Assembly: GCF_900156805.1 (NCBI RefSeq)
Contig: NZ_FTOQ01000007.1
Span: forward strand, 62,001-126,000
DNA: 64,000 nt
Direction: 5' to 3'
Origin: Roseivivax lentus
GTDB lineage: Bacteria; Pseudomonadota; Alphaproteobacteria; Rhodobacterales; Rhodobacteraceae
A model generated the notes under the pieces. That model made no database searches, was not told where the DNA came from, and was given only the letters and a program-made list of their open reading frames with translations. The position numbers were made by a program, and so were the translations under genes. Shown here piece by piece: positions 18,547-30,985 of this stretch; the first letter of the stretch is position 1, and each line of letters begins with the position of its first letter.

Positions 18547-20112
18547 TCAATTAGATTTCGCGGTCCGGAAGCCACCGATCAGGCGGTCCAGCACGGCATT
18601 GAGGTAAAGCCCGTTGGCGAGATGCACGCGCAACCCCGCCGTCGCCGGGTGATGGGCCCAGAGCGGGAAGAGCGACTGCGCCAGCGCGATGAGGCCGAAG
18701 GAGAAGAGCGCAAGCACGATGAGCGCCCATTCCAGCGGTCCCGGCGCTTGCGGGGCGGGCAGATGCGCGCCCCAGAGCATGTGGGCGCCCTGCTGGAAGG
18801 TGAAATAGGCCAGTGCCGCGCCGAGCGAGGCCAGCGCCGTGCGCTGCGTCAGCGCCTTCGGCGCCTTGTCGGCCAGGCCCTGCGCCACCAGGTAGGCGAC
18901 CCCGAAGATCAGCATCGCGCCGAGTGCCAGCGCCTGTGCCGATTTGGGGGCGACGAAGGCCATGAAGCCCGCGGCCACCACCCCGTAAAGCACGAGCGCC
19001 AGGACGAAGGCGCGCGCCACGGCGCCCAGATCGGGCGCGGCCACCGGGCCGGGGCGGCGCGCATCGGTCACGGCTTTGACCGCGTTGCCCGATCCGAGGA
19101 AGGCATGCGCCTTGTAGAGCGAATGGGCCACGATATGCAGCAGCGCCAGCGTCCAGAGCCCGAGGCCGCATTGCAGCAGCATGAAGCCCATCTGGCTGAT
19201 CGTCGACCAGGCAAGACCGGTCTTCACCGCGCTCTGGGTCAGCATCACCGCCGCGCCGAAAAGCGCGGTCAGCCCGCCGAGGATCACGAGAGCGGCCATC
19301 GCACCGGGGCTTTCGCGCATCGGCTCGGCCATCCGGATCAGCAGGAAGCCGCCCGAGTTGATGATGCCCGCATGCAGCAGCGCAGACACCGGGGTCGGCG
19401 CCTCCATCACCTCGGTCAGCCAGCCATGCAGCGGGAAGGCCGCGGTCTTCAGCGCCGCGGTCAGCACCAAGAGCGCCACCGCGACATGCGCCGTGGCGGG
19501 CAGGCCGGTCTGGGCCGCGGCGGCGCTGATCGCCGCGAGATCGGTGGTGCCGTATGCGATCCAGAAGAGCAGGCCCGCGACGATCAGGCTTGCATCGCCG
19601 AAGCCCCAGACGAGGCTGAATTTCGCCGCCGCGCGCCGGGCTTCGGGGCGGTCGGGATAAAAGAGCAGGAGCGCCCGGAGGCCCGCGCCGATGGCGAGGA
19701 AGGCCGCGATCAGCACGATGAAGGAGCCCGATTGCACGAGCACCAGAACCGCCGCCAGCGTCGCCAGCATCAGCCCGTGAAAGGCGCCCTCGCGCGGCTC
19801 GCCGTCGAGATAGCTGCGCGAATAGCGCAGGACGATCCAGCCGACGAAGCCCACGAGCACCGCCATGGTCGCGCTCAGCGCATCGAGCCGAAGCGCCAGC
19901 AGGCCGAGCCCGCCGCCGATGCTGGCCGTCGCGGGGCCCTGCATCAGAAGCTGGACCAGCCCGAGAAGGGTCAGGCCAAGCGCCGCCAGCGCCGCGGCCT
20001 CCGCCCAGCGGGTCAGCGCACCCGGACGTGCACCCGGGGTCAGGGACGCGCGGGCAGCCACGGCCAGAAGCACCAGCGGGGCGAGGAACGAGAGCGGTAG
20101 AAGCGATGACAT
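18547..20112 (-). CDS. dabB: DabB, proton-channel-like membrane subunit of inorganic carbon pump
   Basis: 521-aa polytopic membrane protein of the NuoL/MrpA antiporter-like family, about 13 hydrophobic segments. The conserved core reads [20 protein letters not shown] followed by PVSALLHAG, as in complex I proton-translocating subunits. Next to a DUF2309 gene this identifies DabB, which couples a cation gradient to CO2 hydration by DabA. The ATG at 20112 follows CGGAGA. It is the first gene of the dab operon, divergent from a LysR gene across 107 bp. Shorter than NuoL and without its long C-terminal lateral helix, as expected for DabB. Confidence 0.88.
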   Translation of the reverse strand: MSSLLPLSFLAPLVLLAVAARASLTPGARPGALTRWAEAAALAALGLTLLGLVQLLMQGPATASIGGGLGLLALRLDALSATMAVLVGFVGWIVLRYSRSYLDGEPREGAFHGLMLATLAAVLVLVQSGSFIVLIAAFLAIGAGLRALLLFYPDRPEARRAAAKFSLVWGFGDASLIVAGLLFWIAYGTTDLAAISAAAAQTGLPATAHVAVALLVLTAALKTAAFPLHGWLTEVMEAPTPVSALLHAGIINSGGFLLIRMAEPMRESPGAMAALVILGGLTALFGAAVMLTQSAVKTGLAWSTISQMGFMLLQCGLGLWTLALLHIVAHSLYKAHAFLGSGNAVKAVTDARRPGPVAAPDLGAVARAFVLALVLYGVVAAGFMAFVAPKSAQALALGAMLIFGVAYLVAQGLADKAPKALTQRTALASLGAALAYFTFQQGAHMLWGAHLPAPQAPGPLEWALIVLALFSFGLIALAQSLFPLWAHHPATAGLRVHLANGLYLNAVLDRLIGGFRTAKSN

Positions 20113-20219
20113 GGCATGTCTCCGATCAGATCTGCGGTTGAGCGAGCAGATAGCGCGGCCGCGTATTCAAGAAAAATACTTATATTGAGAGATATCGTTC
20201 TGTTTGATAGAAGGGTCGC
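20113..20219. promoter_or_regulatory. Divergent dabB/lysR promoter region
   Basis: 107 bp, strongly AT-rich in its centre (attcaagaaaaatacttata, then ttgagagatatcg). LysR proteins usually bind such gaps at T-N11-A boxes; several overlapping candidates exist, and I cannot choose between them. Confidence 0.45.
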
Positions 20220-23485
<3,266 letters not shown>

Positions 23486-23591
23486 TCACGCTGCAGTGCA
23501 GAAAATTTTAGATATTTCCGTCGGGTCAGGCTACGCTATCTCCCGAAGGAGCGCTGCACTTGCACGCGGTCCACGCGCGAAGGAGGGTCCG

Positions 23592-23906
23592 ATGGATACC
23601 TATTGCGAGAACACCATGGAATTCGCCGATTTCATGTTCGAGCGCCAGAAAGTGGTCTGCTACGGGCTCAAGAACAACATGGGCGGAACGACGACGATCC
23701 TGAACTTTCCATCCCGCGCGCTGGCCGATGAATTCGTCAGCGCCTTCCTGCGGGGTCGCGCCTTCGACATCGTGCGCAACGATGCCCAGGTGATCTGCCT
23801 TGCGGATTACGACCGGGTGATGCGCCGCTCCGATGACGACCCGCGGGTGCGGTTTCTGAATTACAACCGCGATTTCATGATGGGCACGCTCGCTCACGTG
23901 GTGTGA
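23592..23906 (+). CDS. Hypothetical small protein
   Basis: 104 aa, start supported by GGAGGG six bases before the ATG. Soluble, with no signal peptide or membrane segment. It has an aromatic and acidic N-terminus (MDTYCENTMEFADFMFERQ) and a C-terminus rich in Arg, Asp and Asn. I recognise no domain. It stands alone, 208 bp after pobR and 373 bp before the next gene. The strong ribosome site and balanced composition support a real gene. Confidence 0.65.
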   Translation: MDTYCENTMEFADFMFERQKVVCYGLKNNMGGTTTILNFPSRALADEFVSAFLRGRAFDIVRNDAQVICLADYDRVMRRSDDDPRVRFLNYNRDFMMGTLAHVV

Positions 23907-24279
23907 GCCTGCGCGCTCGGTCCTTGGCGCGCCGCGCCTTGCATGTCGGCCCGGCCGCTGGGCAAGCCTGCCATCTTGCGGACGCCCCTGATTTTGGTAC
24001 GCCAGATACCTGAGCGCGTGCCCGGGAAGCTCGCCGCGACCGGGTAGGGCATTTGCACTTCGTCATCAGGCCGCGTGCCGGTCGCGACTTCTGCGCGTGC
24101 CGGGCAAGCGGCACCGTGGCGCCGGTCCTTCGCGGGCGACTGCAAGAAATCCGACCGGATGCACAAAAAACGTTCACTCCCCGTGCAGGGATCGGATATC
24201 CCCTGTGGAAGCGGTGCATGGGGCTGGTTTTCGCCTGCGCGCCGCAGGACAAAAAACGCTCCAACAGGGGAAAACCGAT
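23907..24279 (+). promoter_or_regulatory. Leader of the ABC importer operon
   Basis: 373 bp with no supportable gene. I looked for a thiamine-pyrophosphate riboswitch, which would fit an NMT1-type transporter, and did not see its conserved CTGAGA and ACCTGA-type elements in order. A CAGGGG stretch at 24264-24269, 10 bases before the ATG, may serve as the ribosome site of the substrate-binding gene. Confidence 0.35.
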
Positions 24280-25284
24280 ATGCTGAAACACCTCGTTCTT
24301 GCCGGGAGCGTCGCCGTCACGGGCGCTGCCGCCTCGGCGCAAACCGAAATGCCCTTTGCGCTCGACTGGAAATTCGAGGGCCCCGCCGCGCCCTACACAC
24401 ATGCGGTCGATGCGGGCCTCTTCGAGGCGCAGGGCCTCACCGTCACGATCACCGAAGGGGCGGGCTCGCTCGACGCCATCCCGAAGGTCGCCACCGGCGC
24501 CTTCCCGGTGGGCTTTGCGGACATCAATTCGGTCATGCGCTTTCTCGACCAGAACCCGGGCGCGCCGGTGATGCCGGTGATGATGGTCTACGACAAGCCG
24601 CCCTTCGCGGTGGTGGGCCGGATCAGCCAGGGCGTGTCCGAGCCCTCCGATCTCGAGGGCCGGACCCTCGGCGCGCCGCCGCCCGATGGCGCCTGGGCGC
24701 AATTCCCGATCTTTGCTGCCGAGAACGATCTCGACATGGACGCGATCACCGTGGAGCCCGTGGGCTTCCCGACGCGCGAGCCGATGCTGGCGCAGGGCGA
24801 GGTGGATGCCGTGACCGGCTTCTCCTTCTCCTCGACGCTGAACCTGATCCGGCTGGGCGTGCCCGAAGACGACATCTCTGTCATCCTGATGGCCGATTAC
24901 GGCGTCGATCTCTACGGCAACGCGATCATCGTCAACACCGACTTCGCCGAGGCCAATCCCGAGGCGGTGACCGGCTTCCTGACGGCCATCGCGCAGGGCT
25001 GGCAGGCCGCCATCGACGATCCCGACGCCGCCATCGACGCGCTGCTGAAGCGCAACCCGGCCGCCGATGCGGATCTCGAAAAGCGCCGTCTGCAACTGGC
25101 CATCGATGCCAACGTGATGACCGAATACGTGGGCGAGAACGGCATGGGCAACATCGATCCCGAGCGCTTCGCCGCGGCCATCGAGCAGACCAAGACCGTC
25201 TACGAGTTCCAGAACGAACCCGACGCGGCCAAGTTTTTCGATGACAGCTACCTGCCCGAGGGCGACGTGCTGATGCTGAAGTGA
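24280..25284 (+). CDS. ABC importer substrate-binding protein (NMT1/SsuA-like)
   Basis: 334 aa. A short signal peptide (MLKHLVLAGSVAVTGAAASA) precedes mature residues with the NMT1/THI5/SsuA fold: FALDWKFEG near the start, then GAGSLDAIPKVATG and VGFADINSVMR, the typical ligand-cleft stretches. This family binds pyrimidine precursors, sulfonates, taurine, nitrate or related small molecules, and the sequence does not settle which. It is the first gene of a three-gene importer, and a hairpin after it may keep its message more abundant than the rest. Confidence 0.83.
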   Translation: MLKHLVLAGSVAVTGAAASAQTEMPFALDWKFEGPAAPYTHAVDAGLFEAQGLTVTITEGAGSLDAIPKVATGAFPVGFADINSVMRFLDQNPGAPVMPVMMVYDKPPFAVVGRISQGVSEPSDLEGRTLGAPPPDGAWAQFPIFAAENDLDMDAITVEPVGFPTREPMLAQGEVDAVTGFSFSSTLNLIRLGVPEDDISVILMADYGVDLYGNAIIVNTDFAEANPEAVTGFLTAIAQGWQAAIDDPDAAIDALLKRNPAADADLEKRRLQLAIDANVMTEYVGENGMGNIDPERFAAAIEQTKTVYEFQNEPDAAKFFDDSYLPEGDVLMLK

Positions 25285-25291
25285 CGGGCCG

Positions 25292-25319
25292 GGCGCCGGG
25301 CCTTTCATGGTCCGGCGCC
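25292..25319 (+). terminator. Hairpin between binding-protein and ATPase genes
   Basis: A perfect 8-bp stem GGCGCCGG / CCGGCGCC with a 12-nt loop lies in the 54-bp gap. There is no T-run, so it is more likely a message-stabilising or attenuating hairpin, which commonly raises binding-protein levels in ABC operons, than a full terminator. Confidence 0.55.
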
Positions 25320-25338
25320 TGCCGATACGGCGGGACAG

Positions 25339-26127
25339 ATGGATAACCTCATAGAAATCAGGGGCGTGCGGCACGCCTACAAGACCAAGTCCGGGCCGCT
25401 TCCGGTGCTGGACGGCCTCGACATCACCGTGCCCGAGGGCGAGTTCTGCGCCGTGGTGGGCCCGTCGGGCTGCGGCAAGTCCACGCTGACGCGGCTTGTC
25501 GCGGGGCTGATGAAGCCCGATGCGGGCGAGGTCTGGCTGCACGGGCAGAAGGTCACCAGCCCGCGCAAGACCGTGGGCATGGCGTTCCAGAATCCCGTCC
25601 TGCTGGAATGGCGCACGATCCTCGACAACGTGATCCTGCCGCTCGAGATCGTGGCGCCGTCGATGCCGCGCCGCGACCGGGTGGCCCGCGCCGAGGCGCT
25701 GCTGGAGATGGTGGGCCTTGCGGGCTTCGAGGCCAAACGCCCGTCCGAATTGTCCGGCGGGATGCGCCAGCGCGCTTCGCTGTGCCGGGCCATCGTGCAC
25801 AAGCCGGACGTGCTGATCATGGACGAGCCCTTCGGCGCGCTCGACAATTTCACCCGCGAGGACCTGTGGCAGACGATGCACGATCTGCGCGCCAAGGAAC
25901 CCTTCACCGCCGTGCTGATCACCCATGATCTGCGCGAGTCGGTCTTTCTCGGCGATCAGGTGGTGGTGCTGTCGGGGCGCCCGGCGCGGACGCAATTCAT
26001 CCTCAACGTCGACCTGACGCAGGACCGCGATATCGACGTGCTCTATACCCAGAAGGCCGCCGATATGCTGCATACGCTGCGCGACCAGATCAAGATCGCC
26101 CAGGGCCGCGATCCGGAGGCCGCCTGA
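25339..26127 (+). CDS. ABC importer ATP-binding protein
   Basis: 262 aa of the SsuB/TauB/NrtD type. Walker A is GPSGCGKST (about residues 42-50), the Q-loop FQNPVLLEWRT, the signature LSGGMRQR and Walker B VLIMDEPFGALD, with the switch histidine in LITHDLRE; all catalytic motifs are intact. Its TGA overlaps the permease ATG by one base (TGATG), indicating translational coupling. Confidence 0.9.
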   Translation: MDNLIEIRGVRHAYKTKSGPLPVLDGLDITVPEGEFCAVVGPSGCGKSTLTRLVAGLMKPDAGEVWLHGQKVTSPRKTVGMAFQNPVLLEWRTILDNVILPLEIVAPSMPRRDRVARAEALLEMVGLAGFEAKRPSELSGGMRQRASLCRAIVHKPDVLIMDEPFGALDNFTREDLWQTMHDLRAKEPFTAVLITHDLRESVFLGDQVVVLSGRPARTQFILNVDLTQDRDIDVLYTQKAADMLHTLRDQIKIAQGRDPEAA

Positions 26128-26891
26128 TGGACAGCCTGCGCAAGATCGCCGTCCCCGTGGGCGCCATCGTGGTCTTCCTGCTGTTCTGGGAAGCCCTGGT
26201 GCAGATCAACAACTGGCCGAACTACGTCATGGCCTCGCCCTCGGACCTGCCCGCCGCCTATGCGCAATTCTGGGAGCTGTTCCTCGTGGGGTCGTGGCAG
26301 ACGCTGTGGCGCACCGTCGCGGGGCTGGCGCTGGCCGTGCTCTTCGGCCTGCTGCTCGGCATGATCATGGGCTTTTCGCGCATCGCGCGGGACGCGCTTT
26401 ACCCGCTTCTGGTGGGCTTCAACGCCATCCCGAAGGCGACGCTGGTGCCGGTGCTGGCGCTCTTGTTCATCGGGCAGCACGATTTCAACACGGTGATGAT
26501 GGCCTTCCTGATCTCGTTCTTTCCGATCGCCGTGTCGGTGGGGATCGGCCTGTCGACGCTGGAGCCGGAATACCGCGATATCCTGCGCTCGCTCGGCGCG
26601 TCGCGTTTCACCATCTTCCGCAAGATCGCGCTTCCGAAGACGCTGCCCGAGTTCTTCGGCGCGCTGAAAGTGTCGGTGACGCTGGCCTTCATCGGCACGA
26701 ACCTCGTCGAGATCGTCTCGCCGCATGGGCGCGGGCTGGGCGCCTTGTTCCTGTCGGGGCAGACCAATTCCAACTACCCGCTGATGTTCGCCGTGCTGAT
26801 CGCGCTCGCGATCCTCGGCATCGCGCTTTACTACGGGGTGGTGGCGCTGGAGCGGATCTTCGCGGGCTGGGCGGAGCGGCAGGCGACCTGA
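26127..26891 (+). CDS. ABC importer permease
   Basis: 254-aa membrane protein with about six hydrophobic segments and the EAA loop (YRDILRSLGASRFTIFRKIA, about 150-170) ending in LPKTLP. It is of the SsuC/TauC class and coupled to the upstream ATPase gene by a one-base overlap. It completes the importer with the binding protein at 24280. Substrate unresolved, as for the binding protein. Confidence 0.9.
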   Translation: MDSLRKIAVPVGAIVVFLLFWEALVQINNWPNYVMASPSDLPAAYAQFWELFLVGSWQTLWRTVAGLALAVLFGLLLGMIMGFSRIARDALYPLLVGFNAIPKATLVPVLALLFIGQHDFNTVMMAFLISFFPIAVSVGIGLSTLEPEYRDILRSLGASRFTIFRKIALPKTLPEFFGALKVSVTLAFIGTNLVEIVSPHGRGLGALFLSGQTNSNYPLMFAVLIALAILGIALYYGVVALERIFAGWAERQAT

Positions 26892-26977
26892 GCCGGGACG
26901 CTGCGAGAATGGCGCTTCGGTATCGGCGGGCCGCGCGCTTTCCTTGGCCGCGATCCGACCTCGAGAGGCGCGCCGCC

Positions 26978-27379
26978 ATGCCCGACCGCAAGCCCCGGAT
27001 CCTTCTTGCCGCGACTGTCGCGGCCTTGGCGTCGGTCGCGGCCGGCGCCACCGCCGCGGGCGAGAGCGCCGCGCACGCCAAGGCGGGCGATTTCGACGCC
27101 AAGGGCCGCATCGCCTGTGTCCAGCGCGACGGATTGCCCATCGGGACCTGCACGGCGCGCGTGGCGCGCGGACCGGCAGGCGAGGCCACCCTGGAGGCCA
27201 CTTTCGAAAACGGTTTTGCGCGCATGCTGTTCTTCGAGGAGGGCGCCTTTCTGCGGGCCAATACCACCATGTCGGGCGTCGGCACCGATACCGACTGGCG
27301 CCTCGAAGAGGGCATGCTGTTTCTCAGGGTCGACGATCAGCGCTTCGAGGTTCCGGAGGCGCTGGTTTTCGGCGACTGA
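26978..27379 (+). CDS. Hypothetical secreted protein
   Basis: 133 aa from the ATG at 26978, preceded by GAGAGG. An N-terminal signal peptide (Ala-rich, about residues 6-27, ending ATAAG) leads to a mature domain of about 100 residues with two cysteines (IACVQRDGLPIGTC) that could form a disulfide, and a strand-rich C-terminus. No enzyme motif is visible. It lies 86 bp after the importer permease and could be cotranscribed, then ends at a hairpin terminator. Confidence 0.65.
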   Translation: MPDRKPRILLAATVAALASVAAGATAAGESAAHAKAGDFDAKGRIACVQRDGLPIGTCTARVARGPAGEATLEATFENGFARMLFFEEGAFLRANTTMSGVGTDTDWRLEEGMLFLRVDDQRFEVPEALVFGD

Positions 27380-27409
27380 ACCCTGCATCCCGGCGCCCGG
27401 ACACGAAAA

Positions 27410-27427
27410 CGCCGCCCGGAGGCGGCG
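27410..27427. terminator. Hairpin terminator between convergent genes
   Basis: Stem CGCCGCC / GGCGGCG with loop cgga. On the minus strand it is followed directly by TTTTCG, fitting a terminator for the sugar dehydrogenase gene; on the plus strand a T-run follows at 27436-27440. Confidence 0.68.
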
Positions 27428-27462
27428 CATCGCAGTTTTTCAGGCGAGCTCTCAGGCCAGCA

Positions 27463-28752
27463 TCACATGCCGGGTGTGAGCTTGTGGATCATGCCTTCGT
27501 CCACGGCGGTGTAGAGGCTGCCATCCGGGCCCAGCACGACCGAGCGGAAGCGCGCCGGTTCCATGGGCAGCGTCATCTCGGTCACGTCCTCGACCTGCAG
27601 GTCGTCGGTCAGCTCGATCACGTCGATGCGCTGGCCGATGGGCGTGCCGCCGAAGCCGATGCCCATGATGCCGACGACCATCGCGCCGTCCCAGCTGCCC
27701 CATTGCTCGCCCTCGAGGAAGGCCGCCGAGGAGGTGCCTTGCGACCAGCCATTGTTGGTCCAGATGGGCGGCATGGCGTCGGGATAGGTCTCGAAGTCGG
27801 TCATCGGCATGAAGGCCGCCCGCTCGTAGCGGTTCATGCCCTCGCCCTGGTTGGGCATGTAGCCGCAATAGCCGTCCGGGCAGTCGCCGCGTCCGGCCAT
27901 GTTGTCGCGCGGATCCCAGCCGGCATTGCCACCATTCTGCAGAACGGTGATCTCGTCCGAGTGCCACGGGCCGTGCTCGGCGGTGATCGGCGTGTCGGTT
28001 GCCGGGTGGAAGGCGATGCCCTGCACGTTGCGGTGCCCGTAGGTATAGGTCCGCGGATCGAAACCCTCGGGCGGGGTGTTGTCGGGATGGGCGTTGCCAT
28101 CCGTGTCGATGCGCAGGACCTTGGAACCCATGAGCGTCGGGCTTTGGGGGATTTCCTCGTTGTGGTTGTCGCCAGTGGTCAGCCACAGCGCACCGCTGGA
28201 GTCGAAGCGGACGCGCCCGCCGTTATGAGCGCCCGGGCCGCCGAAGGGGTGATCCGAGGCTTCCATCTTGTAGGGCACGTCATCGACGATGTCGGTGCGG
28301 TTCGACACCGAGGTGAAATCCTCCGACACCTCGAAACGCATCAGCCGGTTGGTGTGCGGATCGGACATGTTGGAGGTCGAATAGACGTAGATCCGCCGGT
28401 TGTTGGCGAAGTCCGGATCGAAGGCGACGCCCATCATGCCCGCCTGTCCCTCGCAGAACAGATCCGCGCCGTTCGACGCATAGCCCTCGGTCTCGCCCAT
28501 GCCGTAAAGCGCGTTCACGGTGCCGTCGGGCATGCGCACGGACAGGCCCTTGCACTTCTCGGTGAACAGCATCGTGCCATCGTCCAGGAAGGCCATGTCC
28601 CAGGGGCTCTCGAGATTGTCGAGCACCACTTCGTGCTGCAGGGCCGTCGTGTTCATGCCCGTCTGTGCCAATGCCGGTGCCGTGCTGAGCGCCGTGCCCA
28701 TGAGCAGCGGCAGCAGCCAAGCGGATGTGCGAGCCTTTGATTTGTTAACCAT
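27463..28752 (-). CDS. PQQ-type sugar dehydrogenase (glucose/sorbosone dehydrogenase family)
   Basis: 429 aa, periplasmic. The signal peptide (SAWLLPLLMGTALSTAPALA) precedes a six-bladed beta-propeller of the Gdh-B/Asd family: ESPWDMAFLDDGTMLFTEK at the start, GMMGVAFDPDF, then LWLTTGDNH, GHRNVQGIAF and LYTAVDEGMIHKL at the end. Such enzymes oxidise aldose sugars or sorbosone with PQQ and donate electrons to cytochromes. The ATG at 28752 follows AGGGAGGAT. The cytochrome c gene 282 bp upstream on the same strand is the plausible electron acceptor. The exact sugar is not deducible. Confidence 0.82.
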   Translation of the reverse strand: MVNKSKARTSAWLLPLLMGTALSTAPALAQTGMNTTALQHEVVLDNLESPWDMAFLDDGTMLFTEKCKGLSVRMPDGTVNALYGMGETEGYASNGADLFCEGQAGMMGVAFDPDFANNRRIYVYSTSNMSDPHTNRLMRFEVSEDFTSVSNRTDIVDDVPYKMEASDHPFGGPGAHNGGRVRFDSSGALWLTTGDNHNEEIPQSPTLMGSKVLRIDTDGNAHPDNTPPEGFDPRTYTYGHRNVQGIAFHPATDTPITAEHGPWHSDEITVLQNGGNAGWDPRDNMAGRGDCPDGYCGYMPNQGEGMNRYERAAFMPMTDFETYPDAMPPIWTNNGWSQGTSSAAFLEGEQWGSWDGAMVVGIMGIGFGGTPIGQRIDVIELTDDLQVEDVTEMTLPMEPARFRSVVLGPDGSLYTAVDEGMIHKLTPGM

Positions 28753-29034
28753 TTTATCCTCCCTGATACGATGGTGGCCCGGGAGACGTGCGGCGCACCG
28801 AATATGGTGACGCTGCGTCAGCCCGGAGTTCAACCCTAGGCCGCCGTTCTTTTGTGCAGCAAGAAATTTTTCATAGGCCTGAAGTCGGATAAGCGAGAGC
28901 CCGCTCTTGCAAAATCCGAACGTTTTCGGGTGTTCCGGGCGTGTCCGAACACCCCACGGCACACGGCACACGGCCCACGGTCTCGGCCAAGCGGCCGGGC
29001 AGGCGTCGGTCGTGACCGGCGCCCGGCCAGTGGC

Positions 29035-29364
29035 TCAGTCGAAGGCGGTGGTCACGTAAAGGGCGAGGCCCGCGATCTCTTCGTCGGACAGGCGCATCGC
29101 ATGCGGGATCATCAGCGCGGAATTGGGGCCGATCTTTTCGCCGTCGCGGTAGCGGATCAGCAGACCGGCGATGTAATCGGCATCCTTGTCGTTGAGCTTG
29201 GGATAGCTCGCCATGCCCTGCGCCTTGGGACCGTGGCAATTCTTGCAGACGCTCTGATACACGTCCTCGCCGATGGCCGCGTCCTGGGCGAATGCGCGCT
29301 CCGCCGTCGCGGCGGACAGCGAAACGGCAAGGGCGGTCAGCGTGAAAAGGCGGGTGAGGGGCAT
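29035..29364 (-). CDS. Periplasmic class I cytochrome c
   Basis: 109 aa with a signal peptide (MPLTRLFTLTALAVSLSA, cleavage near AFA). One heme site is visible, CKNCH, preceded by VYQSV and followed by GPKAQG, and MIPHAM supplies candidate axial methionines. The length is typical of small soluble cytochromes. The ATG at 29364 follows AAAGGACA. It is upstream of, and codirectional with, the PQQ-type dehydrogenase and probably carries its electrons to the oxidase. Confidence 0.83.
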   Translation of the reverse strand: MPLTRLFTLTALAVSLSAATAERAFAQDAAIGEDVYQSVCKNCHGPKAQGMASYPKLNDKDADYIAGLLIRYRDGEKIGPNSALMIPHAMRLSDEEIAGLALYVTTAFD

Positions 29365-29580
29365 GGCATCTGTCCTTTCGCGAAAGCGCGCACACTGTTC
29401 ATGGGGAGCGTCGTCCCGGGCCGCCATTGCTACGCATTCGCGGGCGGCATTCAAGGGGCGTCGTCACCGGGTACGACGCGCCGGGTGCGGGGACTTGGCA
29501 AGCGCCCGGGGCTTTGACAAGCAGAGCGGGGGCGTCGCGGGCGCCACAGAGCGCGCCAGCCCGGTCGAGAAAGGCACAGG

Positions 29581-30255
29581 ATGACGGATCATTCCCGCCA
29601 CGCGGTCTATTACATCCCGCCCGAGGGCCCGCTGGCGGAGTTCGGGGCGCGCTGGCTCGGATGGGACCCGGTGGCGGCGCGCGCGGTTCCGTCCTTCGAC
29701 GTGGACCGGCTGGACGAGATGGTCGCCACGCCCCGGAAATACGGCTTTCACGCGACGCTGAAACCGCCGTTCCGGCTGGCGCCCGGCCGCACCGCGGCGG
29801 AGCTTGGCGCCGCAGTGGCCGCACTGGCGGCCCGAACGCCACCGGCGCGCGCGTCTGGGCTGCGGCTGGCGCGGCTCGGACGGTTCCTCGCGCTGGTGGT
29901 CGAGGGCGCGGAGGACGAGATCGCGCGCGTCGCGGCGGCCTGCGTGCGGGATCTCGATGCGTTCCGCGCGGCGCCGGGCCCGGAAGAGCTGGCGCGCCGG
30001 GACGGCCCGCATCTCGACGCCCGGCGGCGCGCGCTTCTGCACGAATGGGGCTATCCCCATGTGCTCGACGCCTTCCGCTCTCACATGACGCTGACCGGGA
30101 AGTTGCCCAAGGCCGATCTGCCTGCGGCGGAGGCGGCGCTGCGCGCCTACCTCCCGCCCTTGCCTGCGCCCTTCGTGATGGGGGAGATCGCGCTTCTGGG
30201 CGAACGGCCGGACGGGCGGTTCGAACTGATCTCGCGCCACGCGCTGACCGGGTGA
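29581..30255 (+). CDS. DUF1045 2H-phosphoesterase-like protein
   Basis: 224 aa. Two HxT motifs, YGFHATLKPPF (about 54-64) and SHMTLTGKL (about 162-170), mark the 2H phosphoesterase superfamily, and the N-terminus (RHAVYYIPPEGPLAEFGARW) is typical of DUF1045, often annotated as a phosphonate-metabolism protein. Members hydrolyse cyclic phosphodiesters or 2',3'-ended substrates, and the in vivo substrate here is unknown. There are no phn genes nearby, so a phosphonate role is not supported by context. It stands alone. Confidence 0.82.
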   Translation: MTDHSRHAVYYIPPEGPLAEFGARWLGWDPVAARAVPSFDVDRLDEMVATPRKYGFHATLKPPFRLAPGRTAAELGAAVAALAARTPPARASGLRLARLGRFLALVVEGAEDEIARVAAACVRDLDAFRAAPGPEELARRDGPHLDARRRALLHEWGYPHVLDAFRSHMTLTGKLPKADLPAAEAALRAYLPPLPAPFVMGEIALLGERPDGRFELISRHALTG

Positions 30256-30453
30256 CGCGGCGCGCGTCGATTTCGTTGGGCGATGTGATGCCGGGGGGCG
30301 GGACCTGAGAGGGTGCACAGTATTGGGCAAAGCCTGTCGCTGAATTACCGGTGGGATAGGGGCGGACAGGAAGGCCGATGGGACGCCATCACCCGAACGC
30401 AACGTCGGGGCTGGCGGCGGCAACGGATCACGCCGGGGCCGCCCCGCGCAGTC

Positions 30454-30777
30454 TCACTTGTCGCGGAAATGATCTTCCGCATCGGTGACGTCGATGCCGA
30501 GCGCCTCGAGCCCTGCCTCGAGGTAATCGGCAAGCTCCGGCATGCCCGAGAGGTAATCCTCGGTCGGCGCGGTCGCCTCGGCGCGCGCGGTGGCCAGCGC
30601 CTCGTCCCATTCCTCCGCGTCGAAACTGTCGCGCCCGACCCAGAGGATCGCGACGAGGTTGTTGGCCTCGTCCTCGTTCAGACCCGAGATGTAGTCGCGC
30701 AGCGCGCGGCTTTCCGGCCCGTATTCCCGGGCGAGAAAGACGATTCGGACCACCTTGTTGACGCTGATATCTGGCAT
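30454..30777 (-). CDS. DUF3775-type small protein
   Basis: 107 aa, strongly acidic, soluble. It begins MPDISVNKVVRIVFLAREYG and includes WVGRDSF and YLSGMPELADYLEAGLEALG, matching the DUF3775 family as I remember it; no biochemical role is known. The ATG at 30777 follows AGGAAAGG. Monocistronic, between the 2H-esterase and the gamma-glutamyltransferase operon. Confidence 0.65.
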   Translation of the reverse strand: MPDISVNKVVRIVFLAREYGPESRALRDYISGLNEDEANNLVAILWVGRDSFDAEEWDEALATARAEATAPTEDYLSGMPELADYLEAGLEALGIDVTDAEDHFRDK

Positions 30778-30985
30778 GGAGGCGGCCTTTCCTGCGAACC
30801 TGCGCCCGTATCCGCGAAGTGAAGCGCGCCGGGGCCGGATTTGCAAGGCCGCATGCCGAGGCGGAGGAGGGGGGCGTCCGGTTTCATGGGGGGGCCGGGC
30901 GGGCACGACGCAATTGGCCGTGTGTCGGGCAGGCAGCCGCCCGACGCGTCACGGGTTGCGATGCCGACCCCCCAGACGGCCGAAT

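Noticed and set aside
16238-18607. Plus-strand frame of nearly 800 codons opposite dabA
   Set aside because: dabA shows all family zinc-site residues; the antisense frame encodes an Arg/Gly/Ala-rich product with no recognisable fold.
23907-24279. Thiamine riboswitch upstream of the NMT1-like importer
   Set aside because: The conserved core elements were not found in the right order or spacing.
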